From: Actinomycetes bacterium
GTDB lineage: Bacteria; Actinomycetota; Actinomycetes; Actinomycetales; Cellulomonadaceae
Assembly (NCBI GenBank): GCA_023462275.1
Contig: JAEWYD010000046.1
Location: 1 to 6,535 of the forward strand
DNA: 6,535 bases
Reading direction: 5' to 3'
Of this stretch, positions 1-5,211 are shown piece by piece. Each line of letters starts with the position of its first letter. The stretch's first letter is position 1. Under the pieces are notes generated by a model. The model did not search any database, was not told where the DNA came from, and saw only the letters and a program-made list of their open reading frames with translations. The translations under genes were made by a program, and so were the position numbers.

Positions 1-393
1 GCGGAGCCCGCGGGCTTCGACCGCGTCCTCCTCGACGCCCCCTGCACCGGGCTGGGCGCGCTCCGCCGTCGCCCGGAGGCTCGCTGGCGGCGCACGCCGG
101 AGGACCTCGCTCAGCTCACGCGGCTGCAGGCGGAGCTGCTCGACTCCGCACTCGCCGCCGTGCGACCGGGTGGTGTCGTGGCGTACGTCACGTGCTCCCC
201 GCACGTCGCCGAGACGCGCGCGGTCGTCGCGGACGCCCTGCGGCGGCACCCCGACGTCGTGCAGCTCGACGCCCGGGACGCCGTGCGCGCGGTCGCCGGC
301 GACGCAGACCTCGGGCCCGGCGCGGCCGTGCAGCTGTGGCCGCACGTGCACGGCACCGACGCGATGCATCTCGCCCTGCTCCGCAGGTCCTAG
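1..393 (+). CDS. rsmB: 16S rRNA (cytosine-C5) methyltransferase RsmB, C-terminal part (5' truncated)
   Basis: Reading frame 1 is open from the window edge to the TAG at 391-393, giving the last 130 residues. It is the end of a SAM-dependent RNA m5C methyltransferase of the RsmB/Fmu/Sun family, which methylates a cytosine of 16S rRNA in the cytoplasm. Two family landmarks are visible: motif IV, DAPCTGLGALRRRPEARWR, with its cysteine at visible residue 15 (nt 43-45), and motif VI, YVTCSPHVAET, with its cysteine at visible residue 65 (nt 193-195). In this family one cysteine attacks C6 of the base and the other helps release the product. The ending HGTDAMHLALLRR is the usual last strand of the Rossmann fold. 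The N-terminal NusB-like domain and the SAM-binding motif I lie outside the window. The next gene starts about 48 nt downstream. RsmB is favoured over other RsmB/RsmF relatives because of the neighbouring rpe, a common actinobacterial order. Confidence 0.9.
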   Translation, partial: AEPAGFDRVLLDAPCTGLGALRRRPEARWRRTPEDLAQLTRLQAELLDSALAAVRPGGVVAYVTCSPHVAETRAVVADALRRHPDVVQLDARDAVRAVAGDADLGPGAAVQLWPHVHGTDAMHLALLRRS

Positions 394-405
394 ACCCGGG
401 ACGAT

Positions 406-435
406 GTGACGGGCGCGGCCCCGACGCGACAGACT
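406..435 (+). promoter_or_regulatory. Putative promoter of rpe giving a leaderless mRNA
   Basis: GTGACG at 406-411 matches four of six positions of TTGACA, and CAGACT at 430-435 is a TANNNT-like -10 box, with 18 nt between them. The -10 box ends 6 nt before the GTG at 442, so transcription would start at or next to the start codon. Leaderless mRNAs are frequent in actinobacteria. The same CAGACTG heptamer occurs before the riboflavin riboswitch at 1169-1175. This is an inference from sequence only. Confidence 0.4.
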
Positions 436-441
436 GCACCT

Positions 442-1107
442 GTGGCCGACGTCGTCATCTCGCCGAGCATCCTCTCCGCCGACTTCGTGAACCTCGAGGC
501 CGAGTTGGGCCGCATCGCGACCGCCGACTTCGCGCACGTCGACGTCATGGACAACCACTTCGTGCCGAACCTGACGATCGGCCTGCCGGTGGTGGAGCGC
601 ATCACGCGCGTGAGCCCCGTCCCGGTCGACGTGCACCTGATGATCGAGGCGCCCGACGAGTGGGCGCCGCGGTACGCCGAGGCGGGCGCCGCCTCCGTGA
701 CCTTCCACGTCGAGGCAGCCCAGGCGCCCGTGCGGCTGGCGCGCGAGCTCCGCGCCGCGGGCGTGCGCGCCGGCATGGCGCTGCGGCCCGCGACGCCGGT
801 GGAGCCGTACCTCGACCTGCTGCCGGAGCTCGACATGCTCCTGGTCATGACCGTGGAGCCCGGCTTCGGCGGCCAGTCCTTCCTCGACGTCGTCCTGCCC
901 AAGCTCCGCCGGGCTCGCGAGGCGGTGCGGCGCAGCGGGCTCGACGTGTGGTTGCAGGTGGACGGCGGCGTCTCGGAGGCGACGATCGAGCGGGCCGCCG
1001 ACGCCGGCGCGAACGTGTTCGTCGCCGGGACGGCGGTGTACGGCGCGGCGGACGCCGCCGGTGCGATCGCCACCCTGCGCGAGCGCGCGACCGCGCACCA
1101 CCACTGA
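442..1107 (+). CDS. rpe: Ribulose-phosphate 3-epimerase
   Basis: Interconverts D-ribulose 5-phosphate and D-xylulose 5-phosphate in the pentose phosphate pathway. The 221-residue product is a complete TIM barrel of normal family length. Visible landmarks are the N-terminal ISPSILSADF strand, HVDVMD with metal ligands H32 and D34, FVPNLTIG, DVHLMI with H65, the phosphate-binding loop VMTVEPGFGGQSF, VDGGV with catalytic D174, and GANVFVAGTAVYG near the end. The frame is open further upstream to a GTG at 406, which would add 12 poorly conserved residues (233 aa). The 442 start is preferred because the family usually begins a few residues before ISPSILSAD and because a promoter-like sequence overlaps the 406 codon; the 406 start has only a weak GGGA ahead of it. 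The natural C-terminus ends in three histidines. Ribulose 5-phosphate is also the substrate of the RibB domain encoded downstream. Confidence 0.96.
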   Translation: MADVVISPSILSADFVNLEAELGRIATADFAHVDVMDNHFVPNLTIGLPVVERITRVSPVPVDVHLMIEAPDEWAPRYAEAGAASVTFHVEAAQAPVRLARELRAAGVRAGMALRPATPVEPYLDLLPELDMLLVMTVEPGFGGQSFLDVVLPKLRRAREAVRRSGLDVWLQVDGGVSEATIERAADAGANVFVAGTAVYGAADAAGAIATLRERATAHHH

Positions 1108-1165
1108 CCGGCCCGGTCGCCGCGCGACCATGATCCCCAGGTCCCCACGGGGGCGGCGGGCCGTG
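1108..1165 (+). other. rpe-ribD intergenic segment with a weak hairpin
   Basis: This stretch follows the rpe stop codon. It contains a perfect 6-bp hairpin, GGTCGC at 1115-1120 against GCGACC at 1124-1129, with a 3-nt loop and no T-tract after it. CGGCCCG at 1109-1115 can alternatively pair over a distance with CGGGCCG at 1157-1163. Either could help end rpe transcripts, but neither is a canonical intrinsic terminator. No open frame here looks coding. Confidence 0.3.
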
Positions 1166-1174
1166 TGGCAGACT
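1166..1174 (+). promoter_or_regulatory. Putative extended -10 promoter of the riboflavin operon
   Basis: TGG-CAGACT (1166-1174) fits an extended -10 element, with a TG motif one base before a TANNNT-like hexamer. Transcription would then begin near 1181, about 9 nt before the riboswitch P1 stem, which is where an aptamer-controlled mRNA should start. No convincing -35 box is seen 17-18 nt upstream. Confidence 0.4.
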
Positions 1175-1189
1175 GTCCGCAGAACACGT

Positions 1190-1315
1190 ACGTGCTCCGG
1201 GGTCGGTGCAATTCCGAGCCGGCGGTGACAGTCCGCGACCCGGGTCGGCAACGGCCCGGTTGACCTGGTGGAACTCCAGGACCGACGGTGAAAGTCCGGA
1301 TGGGAGGAAGCACGT
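1190..1315 (+). ncRNA. FMN riboswitch (RFN element)
   Basis: This is the cis-acting aptamer that binds flavin mononucleotide and down-regulates riboflavin genes. The conserved core is clear: GGCGGTGACAGTCCGCGA at 1221-1238 (P3 arm), a GGTGGAACTCCAGG hairpin segment at 1267-1280, and ACCGACGGTGAAAGTCCGG at 1281-1299 followed by ATGGGAGGAAG. The closing P1 stem is a perfect 7-bp match, ACGTGCT at 1190-1196 with AGCACGT at 1309-1315. It lies 78 nt before the ribD start and heads the whole ribD-ribE-ribBA-ribH operon. Identification rests on primary motifs and the P1 pairing; a covariance search would be the formal test. Confidence 0.95.
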
Positions 1316-1393
1316 GGCGTCGGCCCCGCAGGGGGTCGGCGTTCGGCGTCGTCCCGACGCTGCCCCGGAGCCTTGGCGCTCGGGGAGGTGACC
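1316..1393 (+). promoter_or_regulatory. Riboswitch expression platform and ribD ribosome binding site
   Basis: This 78-nt leader joins the aptamer to ribD. A strong SD, GGGGAGGTGA at 1382-1391, ends 2 nt before the ATG at 1394. CCCCG at 1363-1367 can pair with CGGGG at 1381-1385, extended by AG (1369-1370) with CT (1379-1380) around a bulged G, which would hide the first half of the SD. A second hairpin, CGGCGTCG at 1344-1351 with CGACGCTG at 1355-1362 (8 bp including one G-U), stands just before it. GGGGG at 1331-1335 could compete for CCCC at 1363-1366. There is no T-tract, so control of translation initiation is more likely than intrinsic termination. The pairings are seen in the sequence; their use as a switch is inference. 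Confidence 0.5.
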
Positions 1394-2479
1394 ATGGAGA
1401 CGGGCCGCGACACGCAGCCTGGACCCGCCGCGGTCGTCAGCGCCCCGAGCGGTGCGCGCGAAGTCGAGCTCGCCGCCATGGACCGAGCGATCGAGCTCGC
1501 GCGCCGCGGTCCCGTGCACGGCCCCAACCCCCGGGTCGGCGCCGTCCTGCTGGCGCCCGACGGCCGCACGCTGGGGGAGGGCTGGCACGCCGGAGCCGGC
1601 ACGCCGCACGCCGAGGTGGCCGCGCTGGCGGCGGCCCGGAACGCGGGTGCGGACGTGCGCGGCGCGACGGCGGTCGTGACGCTCGAGCCCTGCGACCACA
1701 CCGGCCGGACTGGACCGTGCTCGGTGGCGCTTCTGGAGGCCGGGGTGGCCCGCGTCGTCGTCGGGCTCGAGGACCCGAACCCCGTCGCCGCAGGCGGCGC
1801 CGAGCGGCTGCGGGCCGCCGGCGTGGAGGTGGTCACGGGCGTGCGGGGCGCGGCGGCCGCCGAGCTCCTCGCCGTGTGGGCGCACGCGGTGCGCACCGGA
1901 CGGCCCTTCGTCACGGTGAAGATCGCCACCACGTGGGACGGGCGGGTCGCCGCAGCCGACGGCACGAGCCGGTGGATCACGGGCCCGCAGGCGCGGGCGC
2001 ACGCCCACGCGGTCCGGGCCGAGGTCGACGCGATCGCCGTGACCACGGGCACCGTCCTGGCCGACGACCCGGCCCTGACCGCCCGGACCCCCGACGGCGG
2101 TCCAGCGGTGCACCAGCCGCTGCGGGTCGTCGTCGGGCACAGGGACGTCCCGGCGGGCGCCCGCGTCCGCGACGCGGGGGGCGACCTGGTGCACCTGCGC
2201 ACGCACGACGTGACCGAGGTGCTGGCGGCACTCGCGGGGTGCGAGGTGCGCCACGTGCTGGTGGAGGGCGGCCCGGCGCTGGTCGGTGCTGTGCTCCGGG
2301 CGGGCGCCGTGGACCGTGTGCACGCCTACCTCGCACCTGTGCTGCTCGGCTCAGGGCCCGCCGTGGTGTCCGACCTCGGGATCGGCACCATCGCAGACGC
2401 CCTGCGTCTCGAACCCGTCTCCGTCGAGGCCCTCGGCCCCGACGTGCTCGTCGTCGCTACCCCGAGGAGGGAACCCTGA
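1394..2479 (+). CDS. ribD: Bifunctional diaminohydroxyphosphoribosylaminopyrimidine deaminase / 5-amino-6-(5-phosphoribosylamino)uracil reductase
   Basis: Carries out the second and third steps from GTP in riboflavin synthesis: zinc-dependent deamination of the pyrimidine ring, then NADPH-dependent reduction of the ribosyl side chain. The product has 361 residues, normal for the fused enzyme. The deaminase domain (about residues 25-150) shows NPRVGAVL, the zinc and catalytic site HAE at 72-74, and PCDHTGRTGPC with zinc ligands C100 and C109. The DHFR-like reductase domain (about 170-358) shows VKIATTWDGRVAA with K176, SRWITG, a GTVLADDP loop and LVEGGPALVGAVL. The 1394 ATG is chosen because of the strong SD just upstream. 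It leaves a 20-25 residue N-terminal tail, low in complexity, that E. coli RibD lacks; an in-frame ATG at 1478 would remove it but has no comparable SD. First gene after the FMN riboswitch. Its stop overlaps the ribE start by one base (TGATG). Confidence 0.97.
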   Translation: METGRDTQPGPAAVVSAPSGAREVELAAMDRAIELARRGPVHGPNPRVGAVLLAPDGRTLGEGWHAGAGTPHAEVAALAAARNAGADVRGATAVVTLEPCDHTGRTGPCSVALLEAGVARVVVGLEDPNPVAAGGAERLRAAGVEVVTGVRGAAAAELLAVWAHAVRTGRPFVTVKIATTWDGRVAAADGTSRWITGPQARAHAHAVRAEVDAIAVTTGTVLADDPALTARTPDGGPAVHQPLRVVVGHRDVPAGARVRDAGGDLVHLRTHDVTEVLAALAGCEVRHVLVEGGPALVGAVLRAGAVDRVHAYLAPVLLGSGPAVVSDLGIGTIADALRLEPVSVEALGPDVLVVATPRREP

Positions 2480-3072
2480 TGTTCACCGGGATCGTCGAGG
2501 AGGTCGGCACCGTGCTGGCCGTGGACAGCTCCGGCGTCGACGCGCGGCTCACGCTGCGCGGGCCGCTCGTGACCGACGGCACCCCGGTGGGCGGCTCGAT
2601 CGCCGTCGACGGCGTCTGCCTGACGGTCACGGACGTCGGGGACGGCACCTTCACGGTCGACGCCATGCCGGAGACCATCCGCCGTACCGCCCTCGGCGGT
2701 CTGCGCCCGGGCGACACCGTGAACCTCGAGCGGGCCGTGCCGGTGACCGGACGCCTGGACGGGCACATCGTCCAGGGGCACGTCGACGGCGTCGGCGAGG
2801 TGCTCGAGAGACACCCGGGCCCGCGGTGGGACGACGTCGTCGTGAGCCTGCCGCCCGAGCTCGCCCGGTACGTCGCCGAGAAGGGCTCGATCGCCGTGTC
2901 CGGCGTCTCGCTCACGGTCACGTCGGTCGGCGCCGACCGGTTCGGGATCTCGCTCATCCCGACGACGCTCGCGGCCACCACGTGGGGGCGGCTGACGGTG
3001 GGGGACCAGGTGAACCTCGAGGTCGACGTCATCGCGAAGTACGTCGAGCGGATGCTGGGGCAGGCGTCATGA
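2479..3072 (+). CDS. ribE: Riboflavin synthase, alpha chain
   Basis: Catalyses the last step, dismutation of two molecules of 6,7-dimethyl-8-ribityllumazine to riboflavin plus the pyrimidine precursor, as a cytoplasmic trimer. The 197-residue protein has the typical two lumazine-binding barrels. The first (about 1-97) starts MFTGIVEEVG and contains GSIAVDGVCLTVT. The second (about 98-190) starts GHIVQGHVDGVGEV and contains GSIAVSGVSLTVT and LIPTTLAATT, and the chain ends with the DVIAKYVER helix. The two halves are recognisable even in DNA: a 14-base match occurs at 2593-2606 and 2884-2897, exactly 97 codons apart. The ATG overlaps the ribD stop, and GAGGAGGG at 2464-2471 is its SD, so translational coupling is likely. 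In some nomenclatures (B. subtilis) this gene is called ribB or ribE, and in E. coli ribC or ribE. The stop overlaps the next start as ATGA. Confidence 0.97.
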   Translation: MFTGIVEEVGTVLAVDSSGVDARLTLRGPLVTDGTPVGGSIAVDGVCLTVTDVGDGTFTVDAMPETIRRTALGGLRPGDTVNLERAVPVTGRLDGHIVQGHVDGVGEVLERHPGPRWDDVVVSLPPELARYVAEKGSIAVSGVSLTVTSVGADRFGISLIPTTLAATTWGRLTVGDQVNLEVDVIAKYVERMLGQAS

Positions 3073-4337
3073 CGATCCGTCTCGGCACCGTCGAGCAGGC
3101 CCTGGACGCGATGCGCGCCGGGCGTCCCGTCATCGTCGCGGACTCCCCGGACCGCGAGAACGAGGTCGACGCCGTCCTGCCCGCGCAGTCCGCCACCGCG
3201 GAGTGGGTCGGCTGGATCATCCGGCACTCCTCCGGGTACCTGTGCGCGCCGCTGCCGTCCGGGCGGGCCGACGCGCTCGACCTGCCCCTCATGGTGCCCG
3301 CGAGCCAGGATCCCCGACGCACCGCGTACACGGTCACCGTCGATGCCGCGAACGGCGTCACCACCGGCATCTCCGCGGCCGACCGGGCGACCACGCTCCG
3401 CGTCCTCGCCGACCCGGCTGCGGGTCCGCGCAGCGTCATCCGGCCCGGCCACGTCCTGCCGCTGCGCGCCGTCCCCGGCGGCGTGCTGCACCGCGCCGGT
3501 CACACCGAGGCGGCGGTGGACCTGTGCCGGCTCGCCGGGCTCGAGCCGGTCGCCGGCATCGCGGAGCTCGTCCACGACGACGGCTCGATGATGCGTCTGT
3601 CCGACGCCGCGGCCCTCGCCGAGCAGGAGGGCCTGGTCGTCCTGACCATCGCCGACCTGGTCGCCTGGCGCCGGGCCCAGGGCGACCTGCCCACCCCGGA
3701 TCAGGCCGCGCCGAGCGAGCCCCGGGTGCACGCCGTCGGCAGCGCGCACCTGCCGACCCGGCACGGGGAGTTCGTCGTGCACGGCTACCGCGACCTGCGC
3801 ACCGGCGCCGGTCACGCGGCGCTCGTCCCGGCCCACCCCAGCGCCCCCGCCGACGTGCCCCTCGTCCGGGTGCACTCCGAGTGCCTCACGGGGGACGCCT
3901 TCGGCTCCACACGGTGCGACTGCGGCCCCCAGCTGCAGGCCGCCATGGAGCAGGTCGCCCGCGAGGGCGGCGCGGTCGTGTACCTGCGCGGCCACGAGGG
4001 CCGGGGGATCGGCCTGCTCGCCAAGATCGAGGCGTACGCCCTGCAGGACGCCGGCCGCGACACCGTCGAGGCGAACCTCGACCTCGGCTACCCCGCCGAC
4101 CGCCGCGAGTACGGCGCGGCCGCGGCAATCCTCGCCGACCTGGGGATCGAGCGCCTCCGCCTCCTGACGAACAACCCGGCCAAGGTGGCGGGCCTGGTGG
4201 CCCACGGCATCGACGTCGAGCGAGCCGAGCCCCTGGAGGTGGGCCGCACGCCCGAGAACCTGCACTACCTGCGCACCAAGGCGCGCCAGATGGGCCACCT
4301 GCTGAGCCCGGAGACCCTCGAGGAGGACGCACGATGA
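3069..4337 (+). CDS. ribBA: Bifunctional 3,4-dihydroxy-2-butanone-4-phosphate synthase / GTP cyclohydrolase II
   Basis: Supplies both precursors of the lumazine ring: the RibB half converts ribulose 5-phosphate to dihydroxybutanone phosphate plus formate, and the RibA half opens GTP. The product has 422 residues. RibB domain (about 1-205): acidic loop DSPDRENEVD at 25-34, SSGYLC, TGISAADRATT, RPGH with H128, and GHTEAA with H145. The loop departs from the usual DDEDRENEGD (D to S, E to P, G to V), yet both glutamates of RENE and the two histidines remain, so activity is plausible. RibA domain (about 223-422): zinc ligands C272, C283 and C285 in ECLTGDAFGSTRCDC, RGHEGRGIGL, AYALQD with Y323 (the tyrosine equivalent to E. 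coli Y105), and LLTNNPAK. It overlaps ribE by 4 nt (ATGA) and has only a weak GGGGCAGG ahead of the ATG, which suggests coupling to ribE translation. Confidence 0.96.
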   Translation: MTIRLGTVEQALDAMRAGRPVIVADSPDRENEVDAVLPAQSATAEWVGWIIRHSSGYLCAPLPSGRADALDLPLMVPASQDPRRTAYTVTVDAANGVTTGISAADRATTLRVLADPAAGPRSVIRPGHVLPLRAVPGGVLHRAGHTEAAVDLCRLAGLEPVAGIAELVHDDGSMMRLSDAAALAEQEGLVVLTIADLVAWRRAQGDLPTPDQAAPSEPRVHAVGSAHLPTRHGEFVVHGYRDLRTGAGHAALVPAHPSAPADVPLVRVHSECLTGDAFGSTRCDCGPQLQAAMEQVAREGGAVVYLRGHEGRGIGLLAKIEAYALQDAGRDTVEANLDLGYPADRREYGAAAAILADLGIERLRLLTNNPAKVAGLVAHGIDVERAEPLEVGRTPENLHYLRTKARQMGHLLSPETLEEDAR

Positions 4338-4819
4338 GCGGAGCCGGGGCACCCGGGGCCATGACCCTGGACGGCAGCGGGCTGCGGGTGGCCGTCGTGG
4401 CCGCGAGCTGGCACGAGACGGTGATGGACGGCCTCATGGCCGGCGCGAACCGGGCGCTGACCGAGGCGGGCGTCGAGGACGTCGAGGTCGTCCGCGTGCC
4501 GGGGTCCTTCGAGCTGCCGGTGGCGGCGGCGCGGGTGGTGGCCGGCGGCGCCGACGCCGTCGTCGCGCTCGGCGTGGTCATCCGCGGCGGCACGCCGCAC
4601 TTCGAGTACGTGTGCAGCGCGGCGACGTCCGGCCTGACCCAGGTCACCGTGCGCACCGGCGTGCCGGTCGGCTTCGGGCTGCTCACCTGCGACGACGAGG
4701 CGCAGGCGCTGGACCGCGCCGGCCTGCCGGGGTCGCGGGAGGACAAGGGCTACGAGGCCGCCCAGGCCGCGCTGGCCACGGCGCTCGCGCTGCGGGGGCT
4801 GCCGCGCACCCGCCACTGA
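4334..4819 (+). CDS. ribH: 6,7-dimethyl-8-ribityllumazine synthase
   Basis: Condenses 5-amino-6-ribitylaminouracil with dihydroxybutanone phosphate to lumazine, the substrate of RibE. The product has 161 residues; the family usually assembles as pentamers or 60-mer capsids, and which form applies here cannot be read from sequence. Visible motifs are ASWHETVMDGLMAGA (substrate-binding aromatic in the first loop), VPGSFELPVAA, ALGVVIRGGTPHFEYV with the catalytic histidine, VPVGFGLLTCDDEAQALDRAG, and the EDKGYEAAQAAL helix with the conserved lysine. The 4334 ATG overlaps the ribBA stop by 4 nt (ATGA) and has a strong SD, GAGGAGG at 4320-4326. A second in-frame ATG at 4361 (MTLDGSG) lies closer to where the conserved fold starts but lacks such a site. 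Last gene of the rib operon; tandem GC hairpins follow it. Confidence 0.97.
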   Translation: MSGAGAPGAMTLDGSGLRVAVVAASWHETVMDGLMAGANRALTEAGVEDVEVVRVPGSFELPVAAARVVAGGADAVVALGVVIRGGTPHFEYVCSAATSGLTQVTVRTGVPVGFGLLTCDDEAQALDRAGLPGSREDKGYEAAQAALATALALRGLPRTRH

Positions 4820-4825
4820 CGCACC

Positions 4826-4873
4826 GGCGGCGGTGGCCGCCGTCCGCCCGTCGAATGGCGGCGGCCCGCCGCC
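4826..4873 (+). terminator. Tandem GC hairpins after ribH, possible terminator of the rib operon
   Basis: First hairpin: GGCGGCGG at 4826-4833 with CCGCCGTC at 4837-4844 (8 bp including one G-U, loop TGG). Second hairpin: GGCGGC at 4857-4862 with GCCGCC at 4868-4873 (6 bp, 5-nt loop). Both lie in the gap between ribH and hisE. No T-tract follows, so this is not a classical intrinsic terminator; actinobacterial terminators often lack one. The left arms of the two hairpins are identical over 8 bases, so alternative pairings are possible. Confidence 0.35.
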
Positions 4874-4884
4874 GGACCGGCCTC

Positions 4885-4890
4885 TAGGCT
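4885..4890 (+). promoter_or_regulatory. Putative -10 box of hisE (leaderless start)
   Basis: TAGGCT fits the actinobacterial TANNNT -10 consensus and ends 8 nt before the hisE GTG at 4899, the spacing expected if transcription starts at the start codon. No SD-like sequence precedes the GTG, which fits a leaderless mRNA. No convincing -35 hexamer is seen at 17-18 nt upstream. Confidence 0.45.
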
Positions 4891-4898
4891 TGGCCGAC

Positions 4899-5162
4899 GT
4901 GAAGACCTTCGACTCCCTGTTCGCCGAGCTGTCCGAGAAGGCCGTGACGCGGCCCGCGGGCTCGGGCACCGTCGCCGAGCTCGACGCCGGCGTTCACGCG
5001 ATCGGCAAGAAGATCGTGGAGGAGGCGGCCGAGGCGTGGATGGCCGCCGAGCACGAGGGTGCCGACCGTGCTGCCGAGGAGATCTCGCAGCTGCTGTACC
5101 ACGCCCAGGTGCTCATGATCGCCACCGGCCTCACGCTCGAGGACGTGTACCGGCACCTCTGA
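4899..5162 (+). CDS. hisE: Phosphoribosyl-ATP pyrophosphatase
   Basis: Hydrolyses phosphoribosyl-ATP to phosphoribosyl-AMP and pyrophosphate, the second step of histidine synthesis, acting on the product of HisG. The 87-residue all-helical protein belongs to the MazG-like nucleotide pyrophosphohydrolase superfamily. Visible features are the start VKTFDSLFAELSEKA, RPAGSGTVAEL, the metal-binding helix KKIVEEAAEAWMAAEHE, and the second acidic helix AEEISQLLYHAQVLMIA, ending with LEDVYRHL. These closely resemble mycobacterial HisE from memory. The GTG at 4899 is chosen because the family starts at this point; upstream in-frame codons back to 4833 would add 22 residues of proline- and glycine-rich sequence encoded by the GC hairpins. 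It is not fused to HisI, as is usual in actinobacteria. hisG follows after 49 nt. Confidence 0.95.
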   Translation: MKTFDSLFAELSEKAVTRPAGSGTVAELDAGVHAIGKKIVEEAAEAWMAAEHEGADRAAEEISQLLYHAQVLMIATGLTLEDVYRHL

Positions 5163-5211
5163 CGGTGCCCGCCTGTCCACCCCCCGCCTTCCCACCACCC
5201 CGAGGACACCC
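5163..5211 (+). other. C-rich, G-poor hisE-hisG spacer with hisG ribosome binding site
   Basis: The spacer carries runs of C at 5168-5170, 5180-5185, 5191-5193 and 5198-5201, with one G between 5176 and 5201. The hisG SD is GAGGA at 5202-5206, five bases before the GTG. No hairpin or -10 box stands out, so hisE and hisG are probably co-transcribed. Confidence 0.5.

Noticed and set aside
1096..1104. Three histidine codons at the end of rpe, resembling an added affinity tag
   Set aside because: Only three histidines in an otherwise natural context and followed by a natural intergenic region; chance C-terminal sequence.
192..1133. A 313-codon plus-strand frame across the end of rsmB and rpe
   Set aside because: Arg- and Pro-rich out-of-frame translation of two recognised genes; no motif of its own.
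1206..1391. A 61-codon open frame inside the riboswitch and leader, ending within the ribD SD, as a possible leader peptide
   Set aside because: It is formed by conserved aptamer sequence, has no SD of its own and no peptide-like features; the RNA structure explains the sequence.
1373..1393. TTG at 1373 as an earlier start of RibD
   Set aside because: It would place the start upstream of the strong GGGGAGGTGA at 1382-1391, which clearly serves the ATG at 1394.
1288..2478. In-frame upstream extension of ribE through the riboswitch and ribD, suggesting a fusion protein
   Set aside because: The extension is an Arg/Gly-rich shadow of ribD. Riboflavin synthase starts at the ATG at 2479, with a good SD and the canonical MFTGIVEE start.
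2457..4352. A 631-codon open frame on the minus strand across ribE and ribBA, and a 492-codon one at 845-2323
   Set aside because: They lie wholly antisense to well-recognised genes, have low-complexity Arg/Gly/Ala/Pro-rich or His/Gln/Gly-rich composition, and show no family motifs. Such long antisense frames are expected at very high G+C.
4833..4898. Upstream start for hisE at 4833 adding 22 residues
   Set aside because: The added part is a Pro/Gly-rich translation of the GC hairpins; family starts and the -10-like box at 4885-4890 favour GTG 4899.
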